Assembly (NCBI GenBank): GCA_020628635.1
Contig: JAHDEU010000114.1
Location: forward strand, 1 to 6,951
Direction of reading: 5' to 3'
Length of the DNA: 6,951 bases
DNA from: Hellea sp.
GTDB lineage: Bacteria; Pseudomonadota; Alphaproteobacteria; Caulobacterales; Maricaulaceae
The notes below the pieces were generated by a model that had not been told where the DNA came from, did not search any database, and was given only the letters and a program-made list of their open reading frames with translations. Shown piece by piece: positions 1 through 6,445 of the stretch (its first letter is position 1; every line of letters begins with the position of its first letter). The position numbers and the translations under genes are program-made.

Positions 1-123
1 CTCATAAGGCGGGGTTCCAGCTGCGCTGGACGGTCCTCCTGCGTCGGACGCTAACAGAAACACCACGACTGCCCCTACGGCTTCGCCTTCGGAGCGGGTG
101 TTTCTGTTGTGGCGAAGGGAGCG
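1..123. other. Non-coding stretch downstream of aroC
   Basis: This stretch lies past the aroC stop codon (TAG on the minus strand, bases 126-124) and runs to the window edge. I see no gene in it. It is dense in small inverted repeats: 16-21 pairs with 25-30 (tccagc/gctgga), 53-64 pairs with 97-108, and cttcgcc at 81-87 pairs with ggcgaag at 111-117, which competes with the second pairing. This density suggests a repetitive intergenic element rather than a simple spacer, but copy number cannot be judged from one window. Confidence 0.5.
53..108. repeat. 12-bp perfect inverted repeat (stem-loop) 3' of aroC
   Basis: aacagaaacacc at 53-64 is the exact reverse complement of ggtgtttctgtt at 97-108, with a 32-base spacer that is itself rich in cttcg/cggag motifs. 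It sits 16 bases downstream of the aroC stop. In the direction of aroC transcription the stem is followed by agcgtccg and has no U-tract, so it is not a classic intrinsic terminator. It could still stabilise the mRNA 3' end or be one copy of a dispersed palindromic repeat. The pairing is seen directly; the role is unknown. Confidence 0.65.
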
Positions 124-1197
124 CTACACCCCGACCTGGGCTCTGTGCATCATCATCGCATCCGCCAGCGCACAGGCCAGCATCGCCTCCGCCACGGGAA
201 CCGCGCGGATGCCGACGCAGGGATCGTGGCGGCCCTTGGTCACGACATCGACTTCCTCGCCGCGCGCATTCACCGACCGTGTCGGGGTGAGCATGGAGCT
301 TGTCGGTTTGATGGCGAGGCGGGCGGTGATCGTGTTGCCATTACTGATTCCGCCCTGGATTCCGCCGGAATGGTTGGCGAGGAAGGCGGGGAGGCCGTCC
401 TCGCCCAACCGCATCTCGTCCGCCATGTCCGTGCCCTTGCTGCGTCCCGCCGCGAACCCTGCGCCGATCTCCACGCCCTTGGCCGCGTTGATGGTCATCA
501 GCCCGGCGGCGATCTCGGAATCCAGCTTGGCATAGACCGGCGCGCCCCATCCGGCGGGCACGCCGTCTGCGTGAACCTCGATGACCGCGCCGACCGAATT
601 GCCGTCCTTGCGCACGCCGTCGAGATAGCCCTCCCACGCTTTCGCGGCCCTCGCATCCGGGCACCAGAACGGGTTGTTGGCGCACTCGCTCCAGTCCCAG
701 TTGGCGCGGTCGATCTCCATCTCGCCGATGGAGATGACGGCGCCGCGAATGGTCACGCCGTCGATGATCCTGCGCGCAATGGCCCCGGCGGCGACGCGGT
801 TGGCGGTCTCGCGCGCGCTGCTACGGCCGCCGCCGCGGTAGTCGCGGTGGCCGTATTTGGCGTCGTAAGTGTAGTCGGCGTGACCCGGCCGGTAGCGGTC
901 ACGGATCTCGGAATAGTCGCGCGAGCGCTGGTCCACATTCTCGATCATCAGGCTGATCGGGGTTCCGGTGGTCAGCCCCTCGAACACGCCGGACAGGATG
1001 CGCACCGCGTCGGGCTCGCGGCGCTGGGTCACAAACCGCGACGTGCCGGGGCGGCGGGCGTCGAGAAAGGGCTGAATGTCGGACTCTGACAGCGCAATGC
1101 GCGGCGGGCAGCCATCGACCACGCAGCCAATGGCGGGGCCGTGCGACTCGCCCCAGGTCGTGACGCGGAACAGTCGGCCATAGGTGTTGAAAGACAT
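124..1197 (-). CDS. aroC: Chorismate synthase
   Basis: This enzyme catalyses the last shikimate-pathway step, converting 5-enolpyruvylshikimate-3-phosphate to chorismate with reduced FMN in the cytoplasm. Chorismate feeds aromatic amino acid, folate and quinone synthesis. The 357-residue length is normal for the bacterial family. All three family signatures are visible: GESHGPAIG near residues 16-24, GGRSSARETA at about 123-132, and RHDPCVGIRAVPVAEAM at about 323-339. The expected catalytic and binding residues are present: His19 and His106, Arg48 and Arg54 in the DARRPGTSRF segment, and Ser127 and Arg129. The start ATG gives the conserved MSFNTYGRLFRVTTWGESHG N-terminus, so it is secure although no good Shine-Dalgarno precedes it. 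The gene is transcribed away from the rest of the window and appears to stand alone. Nothing about it looks damaged. Confidence 0.98.
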   Translation of the reverse strand: MSFNTYGRLFRVTTWGESHGPAIGCVVDGCPPRIALSESDIQPFLDARRPGTSRFVTQRREPDAVRILSGVFEGLTTGTPISLMIENVDQRSRDYSEIRDRYRPGHADYTYDAKYGHRDYRGGGRSSARETANRVAAGAIARRIIDGVTIRGAVISIGEMEIDRANWDWSECANNPFWCPDARAAKAWEGYLDGVRKDGNSVGAVIEVHADGVPAGWGAPVYAKLDSEIAAGLMTINAAKGVEIGAGFAAGRSKGTDMADEMRLGEDGLPAFLANHSGGIQGGISNGNTITARLAIKPTSSMLTPTRSVNARGEEVDVVTKGRHDPCVGIRAVPVAEAMLACALADAMMMHRAQVGV

Positions 1198-1255
1198 GGC
1201 GCGCGCTTAAAGGACTGAACTGGTATGGGGAAGGGGAGCTGCGCTAGGAGAGGGC
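1198..1255. promoter_or_regulatory. Divergent intergenic region, aroC / GFA gene
   Basis: These 58 bases separate two genes that start in opposite directions, so promoters for both must lie here or inside the flanking genes. I could not recognise a convincing -35/-10 pair for either strand or an operator palindrome. The only clear signal is the ribosome binding site of the GFA gene at the right edge. Confidence 0.4.
1246..1250 (+). promoter_or_regulatory. Shine-Dalgarno of the GFA gene
   Basis: AGGAG lies 5 bases ahead of the ATG at 1256 and fixes this start over the in-window alternative at 1225, which is in another frame. It is the best ribosome binding site in the window; most other genes here have weak or none. 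Confidence 0.75.
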
Positions 1256-1642
1256 ATGGAAACGACGACACATCACGGCGCCTGCCATTGCGGCGCGGTG
1301 CGGTTCTCCTTCACCGCGCCCTCCGTCGTAACCGTGACGGATTGCAACTGTTCGCTCTGCGCCATGACGGCCTACCAGCATGTGTTCGTCGAAGACGCGG
1401 ACCTCAACTTCCAGCAGGGCCGCGACCATCTCACATCCTACCGGTTCGGCACCCTGACGGCGGACCACCTGTTCTGCCGGACCTGCGGGATCAAGCCGCT
1501 CTACCGCCCGCGCTCCCATCCCGGCGCGTGGAGCGTGAATGCGCGCTGCGTGCCGAGCCTGGAGGTGGGCGAGCGCATCGCATTCGACGGCCAGAACTGG
1601 GAGCGGAGTATAGATGGGCTCCACGACGCGCTGGACGAGTAG
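1256..1642 (+). CDS. GFA family zinc protein (CENP-V/GFA domain)
   Basis: This 128-residue cytoplasmic protein consists almost entirely of one GFA domain. The name comes from glutathione-dependent formaldehyde-activating enzyme, proposed to help form S-hydroxymethylglutathione, but most family members have no proven substrate. All seven family cysteines are present with the usual spacing: Cys10-x-Cys12, Cys30-x-Cys32-xx-Cys35 and Cys74-xx-Cys77. In the family these bind a structural zinc and a second metal site. The flanking GACHCGAVRF and FCRTCGIKPLY segments are typical of the fold. The start is supported by AGGAG 5 bases upstream. The stop is 24 bases before the metalloprotease gene, so co-transcription is likely. 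No formaldehyde dehydrogenase is nearby, so I would not assign formaldehyde detoxification. Family confidence is high; substrate is unknown. Confidence 0.93.
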   Translation: METTTHHGACHCGAVRFSFTAPSVVTVTDCNCSLCAMTAYQHVFVEDADLNFQQGRDHLTSYRFGTLTADHLFCRTCGIKPLYRPRSHPGAWSVNARCVPSLEVGERIAFDGQNWERSIDGLHDALDE

Positions 1643-1666
1643 CCTCGCGCTGCCTAGCAAGCAGCC

Positions 1667-4033
1667 ATGCGTATTTTCCTGATCGTTCTTGCTTTCCTGA
1701 TTGCGGGCTGCACCGCCCAGACCAACGGCTCCACCAACGGCGACCCGACCGCCGGCATGGAGGCGCGGGACGGGTTCCTGTCGCTCTATGTCGGGGCGAA
1801 TGATGGCCGCGTTTTGGCGCGACTGCCGGAGGCGGGTGAGGACGGAATCATGCTGTCCGCCATCCACTCCGCGCGGCTCACAGCCGGGCTCGGCAGCAAT
1901 CCGGTCGGGCTGGACCGGGGCTGGGGCGAGAGCGGGCGCGTGGTGGACTTCCGCCGCCGCGGCGACCGGGTGATCCTGGAGGAGCGCAACCTGCGCTACC
2001 GCGCGAGCTCGGACAATGCGCTGGAGCGGCGCGCCGTGGCGGAAAGCTTCGCGCCGAGCTTCATTGCTAGCTTCGAGGTCGAGGACGGCCTGATCGACAT
2101 GACCGACTTTCTGACGTCCGACGCGCTGGGGCTGGTGCAGTATCTGAAGGACGCGGAGCAGGGGAGCTTCAGCCTGGCAGCGGACCGCACGCTGGTCGAT
2201 GCGGACAACGTCTTCAGCTTCCCGGACAATGCCGAGTTCGACGTCTTTTTCACGCTGGAAAGCGCCGACCCGGGGCGCGAGGTCGCGACGACCGCCGCCA
2301 ATGGCCGGACCGCCACGCTGGTCGTCCACCACAGCTTTGTGAGGCTGCCGGATGATGGCTACACGCCGCTGGAAGCGGACCCGCGCAGCGGCGCGATCGA
2401 GATCGTGCATTACGACTACAGCGCGCCGCTCTCCGCCCCGATCGAAAAACGGCTCGCCGTGCGCCACCGCATCACGGACGAACCCATCACCTACTATATC
2501 GACGGCGGCGCGCCCGAGCCGATCCGCAGCGCACTGGTCGAAGGCGCGCAGTGGTGGGCTGATGGTTTCGCGGCCGCCGGAAAGCCCGGCGCATACCGCG
2601 TGGCCGTGCTGCCCGAAGACGCCCACCCGCTCGATGTGCGCTACAATGTGGTGCAGTGGGTCCACCGGCAGACGCGCGGCTGGTCCTATGGCGGCGGGGT
2701 GGTCGATCCGCGCACGGGCGAACGGCTGAAGGGCCATGTCAATCTCGGGTCCTTGCGCGTGCGGCAGGACCGGATGATCTTCGAAGGTCTGCTGGGCGCG
2801 GACAAGACCGACAGCGGCGAGGCGGACGATCCGGTGCAGCTGGCACTCCAGCGCATCCGCCAGCTCTCCGCGCACGAGGTCGGACACAGCTTGGGCTTTG
2901 CACATAATTTCGGCGCGAGCTCGGACGGCAAGGCCAGCGTGATGGACTACCCCGCGCCGGATGTCAGGATGGGCGAAGACGGGCTGGACCTGTCGGAGGT
3001 CTACGGCGTCGGGCTGGGCGAATGGGACCTCGTCACGGCCGACTGGCTTTACGGCGACCACAGCGCGGCCGAGCGCGAGGCCATCCTGCGTGACGCCAAG
3101 GCGCGCGGCCTGTCCTATGTCGCCGACCGCGACGGGCGCGGTGTCGGCACGGCCAATCCCGAAGGCTCCGTCTGGGACAACGGCTCCGATCCCGTGGAAA
3201 CCCTGCGCGATGTCATGGCGGTGCGCGCCTATGCGCTGGAGCGCTTCGGGCCGGACAACCTGCCAGCGGGCCGCCCGCAGTCAGATCTCAACGCCGCCAT
3301 CGTGCCGATATATCTCTACCACCGCTACCAGACGGCCGCCGCCGCCAAGCTGATCGGCGGGATGAGCTTCGACTACGGACCAACCGGCGAAGCGGACGCC
3401 GCGCAGATCGTCTCGCCTGAGCGCCAGCGCGACGCGCTCTCCGCCGTGCTGTCCACACTGGATCCCGAAGCGCTCGACCTGTCCGACGCGGTCCTGAGCC
3501 GCCTCACGCCGCGCCTCGGCAGCTTCTCGTTTGCCGACAGCGACCGGGAGCTGTTCCGCAGCACGGCCGCACCCGCTTTCGATGTGGTCGCGGCTGCCGA
3601 CACGGCATCCTCGCTGACATTCGGTGCGCTGCTCCACCCGCAACGCGCCGCGCGGCTGGTCGAGTTCAACCGCCGCGACGCCGCCAACCCGTCGCTGGAC
3701 GATGTGTTGGAAACCACCCGCCGCCAGGTTCTGCGTCCCGCCAGCGGACGCCGCGCCGAGATCGCGCAGGCCGTCAGAACGCGCTACGCCTATGCGCTGA
3801 TGGACCTCTCGAGCAACGCGCAGGCCACGCCGGTCGTGCGCGCCCATGCGGAAACCGAGCTCGGCACACTCTCCCGCGCCCTGTCGCGCAGCAACCGTGC
3901 GGAGAATGTCTGGCTCTCCCGCGAGATCACGCGCTTCCTCGACCGGCCCGCCAGCGCGTCCGCGCCCGTCGTGCCCGCACCCGCCCTGCCGCCGGGCAGC
4001 CCGATCGGCAGCGATTGCTTTCACTGCGACTAG
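1667..4033 (+). CDS. Zinc-dependent metalloprotease lipoprotein (DUF5117/DUF4953 type)
   Basis: This 788-residue predicted exported peptidase is anchored by lipid. The N-terminus MRIFLIVLAFLIAGCTAQ is a lipoprotein signal with lipobox IAGC and lipidated Cys15; Thr follows, so no inner-membrane retention signal is seen. The middle carries family hallmarks: SFVRLPDDGYTP, EPIRSALVEGAQWW, RYNVVQWVHRQTRGWSYGG (from Arg325) and GHVNLGSLRVRQD. The zinc site is HEVGHSLGFAHNF with His403, Glu404, His407 and His413, an extended HExxHxxGxxH (metzincin-like) motif; SVMDYPAP with Met426 is a plausible Met-turn. A helical domain follows, then a Pro/Ala linker and a C-terminal Cys784-Phe-His-Cys787. The lipid Cys and this pair are the only cysteines of the mature protein. 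Length suits the family. No substrate is known to me. No clear Shine-Dalgarno; the lipobox fixes the start. A serpin gene follows after 50 bases. Confidence 0.92.
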   Translation: MRIFLIVLAFLIAGCTAQTNGSTNGDPTAGMEARDGFLSLYVGANDGRVLARLPEAGEDGIMLSAIHSARLTAGLGSNPVGLDRGWGESGRVVDFRRRGDRVILEERNLRYRASSDNALERRAVAESFAPSFIASFEVEDGLIDMTDFLTSDALGLVQYLKDAEQGSFSLAADRTLVDADNVFSFPDNAEFDVFFTLESADPGREVATTAANGRTATLVVHHSFVRLPDDGYTPLEADPRSGAIEIVHYDYSAPLSAPIEKRLAVRHRITDEPITYYIDGGAPEPIRSALVEGAQWWADGFAAAGKPGAYRVAVLPEDAHPLDVRYNVVQWVHRQTRGWSYGGGVVDPRTGERLKGHVNLGSLRVRQDRMIFEGLLGADKTDSGEADDPVQLALQRIRQLSAHEVGHSLGFAHNFGASSDGKASVMDYPAPDVRMGEDGLDLSEVYGVGLGEWDLVTADWLYGDHSAAEREAILRDAKARGLSYVADRDGRGVGTANPEGSVWDNGSDPVETLRDVMAVRAYALERFGPDNLPAGRPQSDLNAAIVPIYLYHRYQTAAAAKLIGGMSFDYGPTGEADAAQIVSPERQRDALSAVLSTLDPEALDLSDAVLSRLTPRLGSFSFADSDRELFRSTAAPAFDVVAAADTASSLTFGALLHPQRAARLVEFNRRDAANPSLDDVLETTRRQVLRPASGRRAEIAQAVRTRYAYALMDLSSNAQATPVVRAHAETELGTLSRALSRSNRAENVWLSREITRFLDRPASASAPVVPAPALPPGSPIGSDCFHCD

Positions 4034-4083
4034 GGCGGCGCGCAGGCGAGGGAACGCGGGCGGCCATTGCGCGCTTTGCTCCC

Positions 4084-5316
4084 ATGACACGCTGCGCCGC
4101 CCTTCCGCTTCTCCTGTTGCTCTCCGCCTGCGCAACCGCGCCCCGTCCCGCGCCGCCACTCCCGGCGGATGCCGATGTGTCGGCGGGCAGTTCCGCGCTC
4201 GGCTTCGACCTGCTCGCGCTGGAGCCAAAGGACGAGACCGCGCTGTTCTCTCCGGTCTCTATCTCGACCGCCTTCGGCCTGGTCTATCTCGGCAGTCGCG
4301 GGCGGACGCAGGCCCAGCTGCGCGAGACCTTGCGCTTCGGGCCCGAAACGGATGAGTTCGCGCGCGCGCTCGGCGGGCTGCAGCGCCGCGTGGAGCGCGA
4401 TACCGGCCGGACCGTCGTCAATGTCGAGAATGCCGTCTTCAAGGCCGCGCAGCTGACCTACCAACCGGGCTACGCCGCACGCGCAGGCGCCTATGACGCG
4501 ACTTTCCGCGATCTGGATTTCTGCGGCGATGCCGAAGGCGCGACGGACACTATCAATAGCTGGGTGTCAGGTGCAACCAATGGCCTGATCGAAACGGTCT
4601 ATGACGAACCGCTGAACATCCGGACGACGGATGTGCTGGTCAACACGATCTATCTGCGCGCGCCGTGGTCGGTGCCCATGAATGAGGGCGAGATGGAATT
4701 CACCGGACCGGCGGGTCGGCTCACCGTGCCCAGCGTGTCCGAACTGGCCAGCTTCCGGCGCCTCGACCGGCCTGGTTTCGATGCCATCGCCTTGCGCTTC
4801 GAGGATCCGGAGCTGGAAGCGATCGTCGTTCTGCCGGACCGTGGGCAGTCCGTCGACGCGATCGAGCTAGCCCTGGCGGAGAGCGGGCTGCCGAAGCTGC
4901 TCGAAGACATTGCCGCGGCAGAGTTCACGCGATCCGCGGTGGAGCTGCCGAAACTGTCGATTTCCGGGTCGTACAGGCTGAAGGACAAATTCATCGCACT
5001 TGGCGCCACGGACCCGTTCGATCAATACACCGCGGATTTCGGCGGCCGACTGGCCCCGACAGCGCTCTGCAATGGGGGCGGCGCCGTCTTCATCAACCAG
5101 GTCATTCACAAGACCGTGCTGGACCTCGACGAGATCGGCGTGGAAGCGGCCGCCGTCACGGCGATCGACAGCATTGTCCCCGTCAGCGCTGTGCAGCGCC
5201 CCGATCCGGTGCCTTTCATCGTGGACCGCCCGTTCATTCTGGTCATCACCCACGCACCGAGCGGAGCCCCGCTCTTTATCGCGCGCGTGACCGATCCCGG
5301 CGAAGTGGACGGATAG
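4084..5316 (+). CDS. Serpin family lipoprotein (protease inhibitor)
   Basis: This 410-residue predicted lipoprotein serpin would trap a target protease through its reactive-centre loop. I chose the ATG at 4084 because it gives a lipoprotein signal (MTRCAALPLLLLLSACAT, lipobox LSAC, Cys16); a start at 4015 would overlap the protease and add 23 residues before it. Serpin hallmarks run the full length: ALFSPVSISTAFGLVYLGSRG (about 53-73), INSWVSGATNGLI, VLVNTIYLRAPW, then VFINQVIHKTVLDLDE before the hinge. The hinge is E350-I-G352-V-E-A-A-A-V-T-A360, close to the inhibitory consensus of Gly then small residues, although Val353 replaces the usual Thr/Ser. The C-terminal block FIVDRPFILVI with Arg382-Pro383-Phe384 is classic. 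This suggests an inhibitory rather than non-inhibitory serpin. No Shine-Dalgarno is obvious. Serpins usually target serine or cysteine proteases, so the neighbouring metalloprotease is not the expected prey. Confidence 0.93.
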   Translation: MTRCAALPLLLLLSACATAPRPAPPLPADADVSAGSSALGFDLLALEPKDETALFSPVSISTAFGLVYLGSRGRTQAQLRETLRFGPETDEFARALGGLQRRVERDTGRTVVNVENAVFKAAQLTYQPGYAARAGAYDATFRDLDFCGDAEGATDTINSWVSGATNGLIETVYDEPLNIRTTDVLVNTIYLRAPWSVPMNEGEMEFTGPAGRLTVPSVSELASFRRLDRPGFDAIALRFEDPELEAIVVLPDRGQSVDAIELALAESGLPKLLEDIAAAEFTRSAVELPKLSISGSYRLKDKFIALGATDPFDQYTADFGGRLAPTALCNGGGAVFINQVIHKTVLDLDEIGVEAAAVTAIDSIVPVSAVQRPDPVPFIVDRPFILVITHAPSGAPLFIARVTDPGEVDG

Positions 5317-5329
5317 CCGCGCCGGCGTT

Positions 5330-5335
5330 AGGGGG
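5330..5335 (+). promoter_or_regulatory. Probable Shine-Dalgarno of the HAD gene
   Basis: AGGGGG lies 6 bases before the ATG at 5342, within the short 25-base gap after the serpin stop. It supports this start. Confidence 0.5.
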
Positions 5336-5341
5336 CGCGTC

Positions 5342-6190
5342 ATGAAAAAAAGCTTTCAACTCCTCGGCGGTCTCGGCGACATCGCGGCCGAATACGACGC
5401 CATTTTCTGCGACATCTGGGGCGTGGTGCATAATGGCCGCCGACCGCATTTCGCGGCCTGCGGCGCGCTGGAACGCTACCGCGAACAGGTCGGCCCGGTC
5501 GTGCTGATGAGCAACAGCTCGCGCCCCAGCGCGACCATTCCGGAAAGCTTCGCTGACATCGAAATGCCGGACGGCTTTTTCGACGCCATCGTCACGAGCG
5601 GAGACGCGGTGGTCAACGAGCTGGCCCGCCGCTCGCCCGGTCCGGCCTTTCTCATCATACCCGAAGGTCCGGGCAGCGAGGACGACGCCACGCTGTTCGA
5701 CCAGATCCCGATGAATTTCGCCGACATGGACGATGCCGATTTCGCCATCTGCACCGGGCTCTATGCGGATGAGGACGAGGTGCGCAGCTATAACGGCATA
5801 TTGCGCGACCTCGTGGAGCGCGACATGCCGATGGTCTGCACCAATCCCGATGTGCGCGTGAAGGTGGACGGGCAGGTGCTGTACTGCTCCGGCGCGCTGG
5901 CGCAGAACTATGAGCGCATGGGCGGCGAGGTCATCTATGGCGGCAAGCCGCACAGACCGATCTACCGCCTCGGCCGCGCCTGGCTGGAACAGGTCATGGG
6001 CTATGTGCCCGAGCGCATCCTGATGATCGGCGACAATCTGTTCACCGACGTGCTGGGCGCGCAAAAGGAGGGGCTGGACTGCCTGTTCATCCAGGACGGG
6101 CTGTATGGCAGCACAGAGGCCCGCTTCCGCGCGCTGTGCGAGGAGCACGGCGTGGCCGCGCGCTACCAGCTCCCCGAACTCGCCTGGTAG
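5342..6190 (+). CDS. TIGR01459-type HAD-superfamily hydrolase (class IIA, NagD-like)
   Basis: This is a 282-residue cytoplasmic protein of the HAD superfamily with a C2-type cap, like NagD. Motif I is AIFCDIWGVVHNG with the predicted nucleophile Asp24. Motif II is VLMSNSSRP around residues 54-62. Motif III Lys is in YGGKPHRP (Lys202). Motif IV is GDNLFTD at 230-236, giving Asp231 and Asp236 for magnesium. The position two residues after the nucleophile, an acid/base Asp in most HAD phosphatases, is Trp26; as I recall this DxWGVxH pattern is typical of this subfamily rather than a mutation. The substrate is not established. The gene starts 25 bases after the serpin and precedes a MaoC gene and a likely ribF, an order I associate with alphaproteobacteria, so a link to flavin or phosphate-ester metabolism is possible but only inferred. 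Family confidence is high. Confidence 0.93.
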   Translation: MKKSFQLLGGLGDIAAEYDAIFCDIWGVVHNGRRPHFAACGALERYREQVGPVVLMSNSSRPSATIPESFADIEMPDGFFDAIVTSGDAVVNELARRSPGPAFLIIPEGPGSEDDATLFDQIPMNFADMDDADFAICTGLYADEDEVRSYNGILRDLVERDMPMVCTNPDVRVKVDGQVLYCSGALAQNYERMGGEVIYGGKPHRPIYRLGRAWLEQVMGYVPERILMIGDNLFTDVLGAQKEGLDCLFIQDGLYGSTEARFRALCEEHGVAARYQLPELAW

Positions 6191-6194
6191 GTTA

Positions 6195-6226
6195 GGTCGT
6201 GTGCCCATAAATGGGACGGATTTTGA
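6195..6226 (+). repeat. Left terminal inverted repeat of the MITE-like element
   Basis: The arm begins GGTCGTGTGCCCATAAATGG and continues through TTTTGA. It differs from the right arm at 5 of 32 positions. The inner part cccataaatggg is itself a small palindrome, which could favour hairpin formation or transposase binding. Confidence 0.75.
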
Positions 6227-6313
6227 ACGACCCCACTCTTGCCTATCAGGGGCGGGGCGGCATTTGGGCGCTCCGTGGACGTCGTTGCGGCTTTTGCCAA
6301 GGCCAAAGCATTG

Positions 6314-6340
6314 CCTGCAAGCCGCGCCCACTCTTGCAGG
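6314..6340. repeat. Internal hairpin of the MITE-like element
   Basis: cctgcaag at 6314-6321 is the exact reverse complement of cttgcagg at 6333-6340, with an 11-base loop. It lies inside the element and has no following T-tract on either strand, so it is not a standard terminator. The right part overlaps cccactcttgc (6327-6337), which is a direct copy of 6232-6242 near the left end of the element. Confidence 0.5.
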
Positions 6341-6367
6341 TATCTGGCACGAAACGCCCCAAAGCCG

Positions 6368-6399
6368 TCAAAACCGGCCCCATCTATGGGTACACGACC
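6368..6399 (-). repeat. Right terminal inverted repeat of the MITE-like element
   Basis: Read on the minus strand from 6399, this arm begins GGTCGTGTACCCATAGATGG and continues to TTTTGA, mirroring the left arm. The mismatches are scattered, which suggests that the insertion is not brand new. Confidence 0.75.
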
Positions 6400-6445
6400 T
6401 AGATTAATCGTCGCGCCGCCGCGCCGCCCCTGCTAGTTCCAGCCC

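Larger units (their letters stand above)
6195..6399. mobile_element. MITE-like non-autonomous element (205 bp)
   Basis: The gap between the HAD and MaoC genes is 255 bases, far longer than its neighbours, and 205 of these are bounded by long terminal inverted repeats. Comparing the left end inward from 6195 with the reverse complement of the right end inward from 6399, 27 of the first 32 positions match. The outer ends are GGTCGTGT and ACACGACC. Each end is flanked by TA (6193-6194 and 6400-6401), as expected for a TA target duplication; since TA is palindromic this could instead be part of the repeat. No transposase fragment is recognisable inside, so any mobility would need an enzyme supplied in trans. 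A TA target fits IS630/mariner elements, or IS5-family members with TNA targets; I cannot assign the family. Insertion is 4 bases after the HAD stop. Confidence 0.72.

Noticed and set aside
109..1089. A 326-codon plus-strand frame opposite aroC
   Set aside because: It is antisense to aroC, all of whose signature motifs are present; the His/Gly/Ala-rich product resembles no family.
1244..3061. A 605-codon open frame on the minus strand opposite the GFA and metalloprotease genes
   Set aside because: It lies fully antisense to two genes with clear family motifs, has no recognisable domain, and its Arg/Ala/Val/Gln-rich composition is what high-G+C antisense frames give.
4038..4074. GCGCGCA/TGCGCGC inverted repeat between the metalloprotease and serpin genes, followed by TTT
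   Set aside because: A 7-bp stem with a 23-base loop and only three Ts is too weak for an intrinsic terminator in such G+C-rich DNA.
4015..4083. Upstream ATG for the serpin, overlapping the metalloprotease end
   Set aside because: It would place 23 charged residues ahead of a clear lipoprotein signal peptide, which would not work as an export signal; 4084 is preferred.
1256..5316. GFA, metalloprotease and serpin as a new defence or toxin system
   Set aside because: Each protein fits a known housekeeping or exported-protein family; there is no nuclease, NTPase, toxin or phage-related signal, and the linkage is only adjacency.
5276..6331. A 351-codon minus-strand frame opposite the HAD gene
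   Set aside because: It is antisense to a well-supported gene and starts inside the mobile element; the composition is typical of a shadow frame.
6211..6402. A 63-residue frame inside the MITE-like element as a real small gene
   Set aside because: Its start and end lie in the terminal repeats, it has no ribosome binding site, and the other frames are equally open; it is more simply a by-product of the element.
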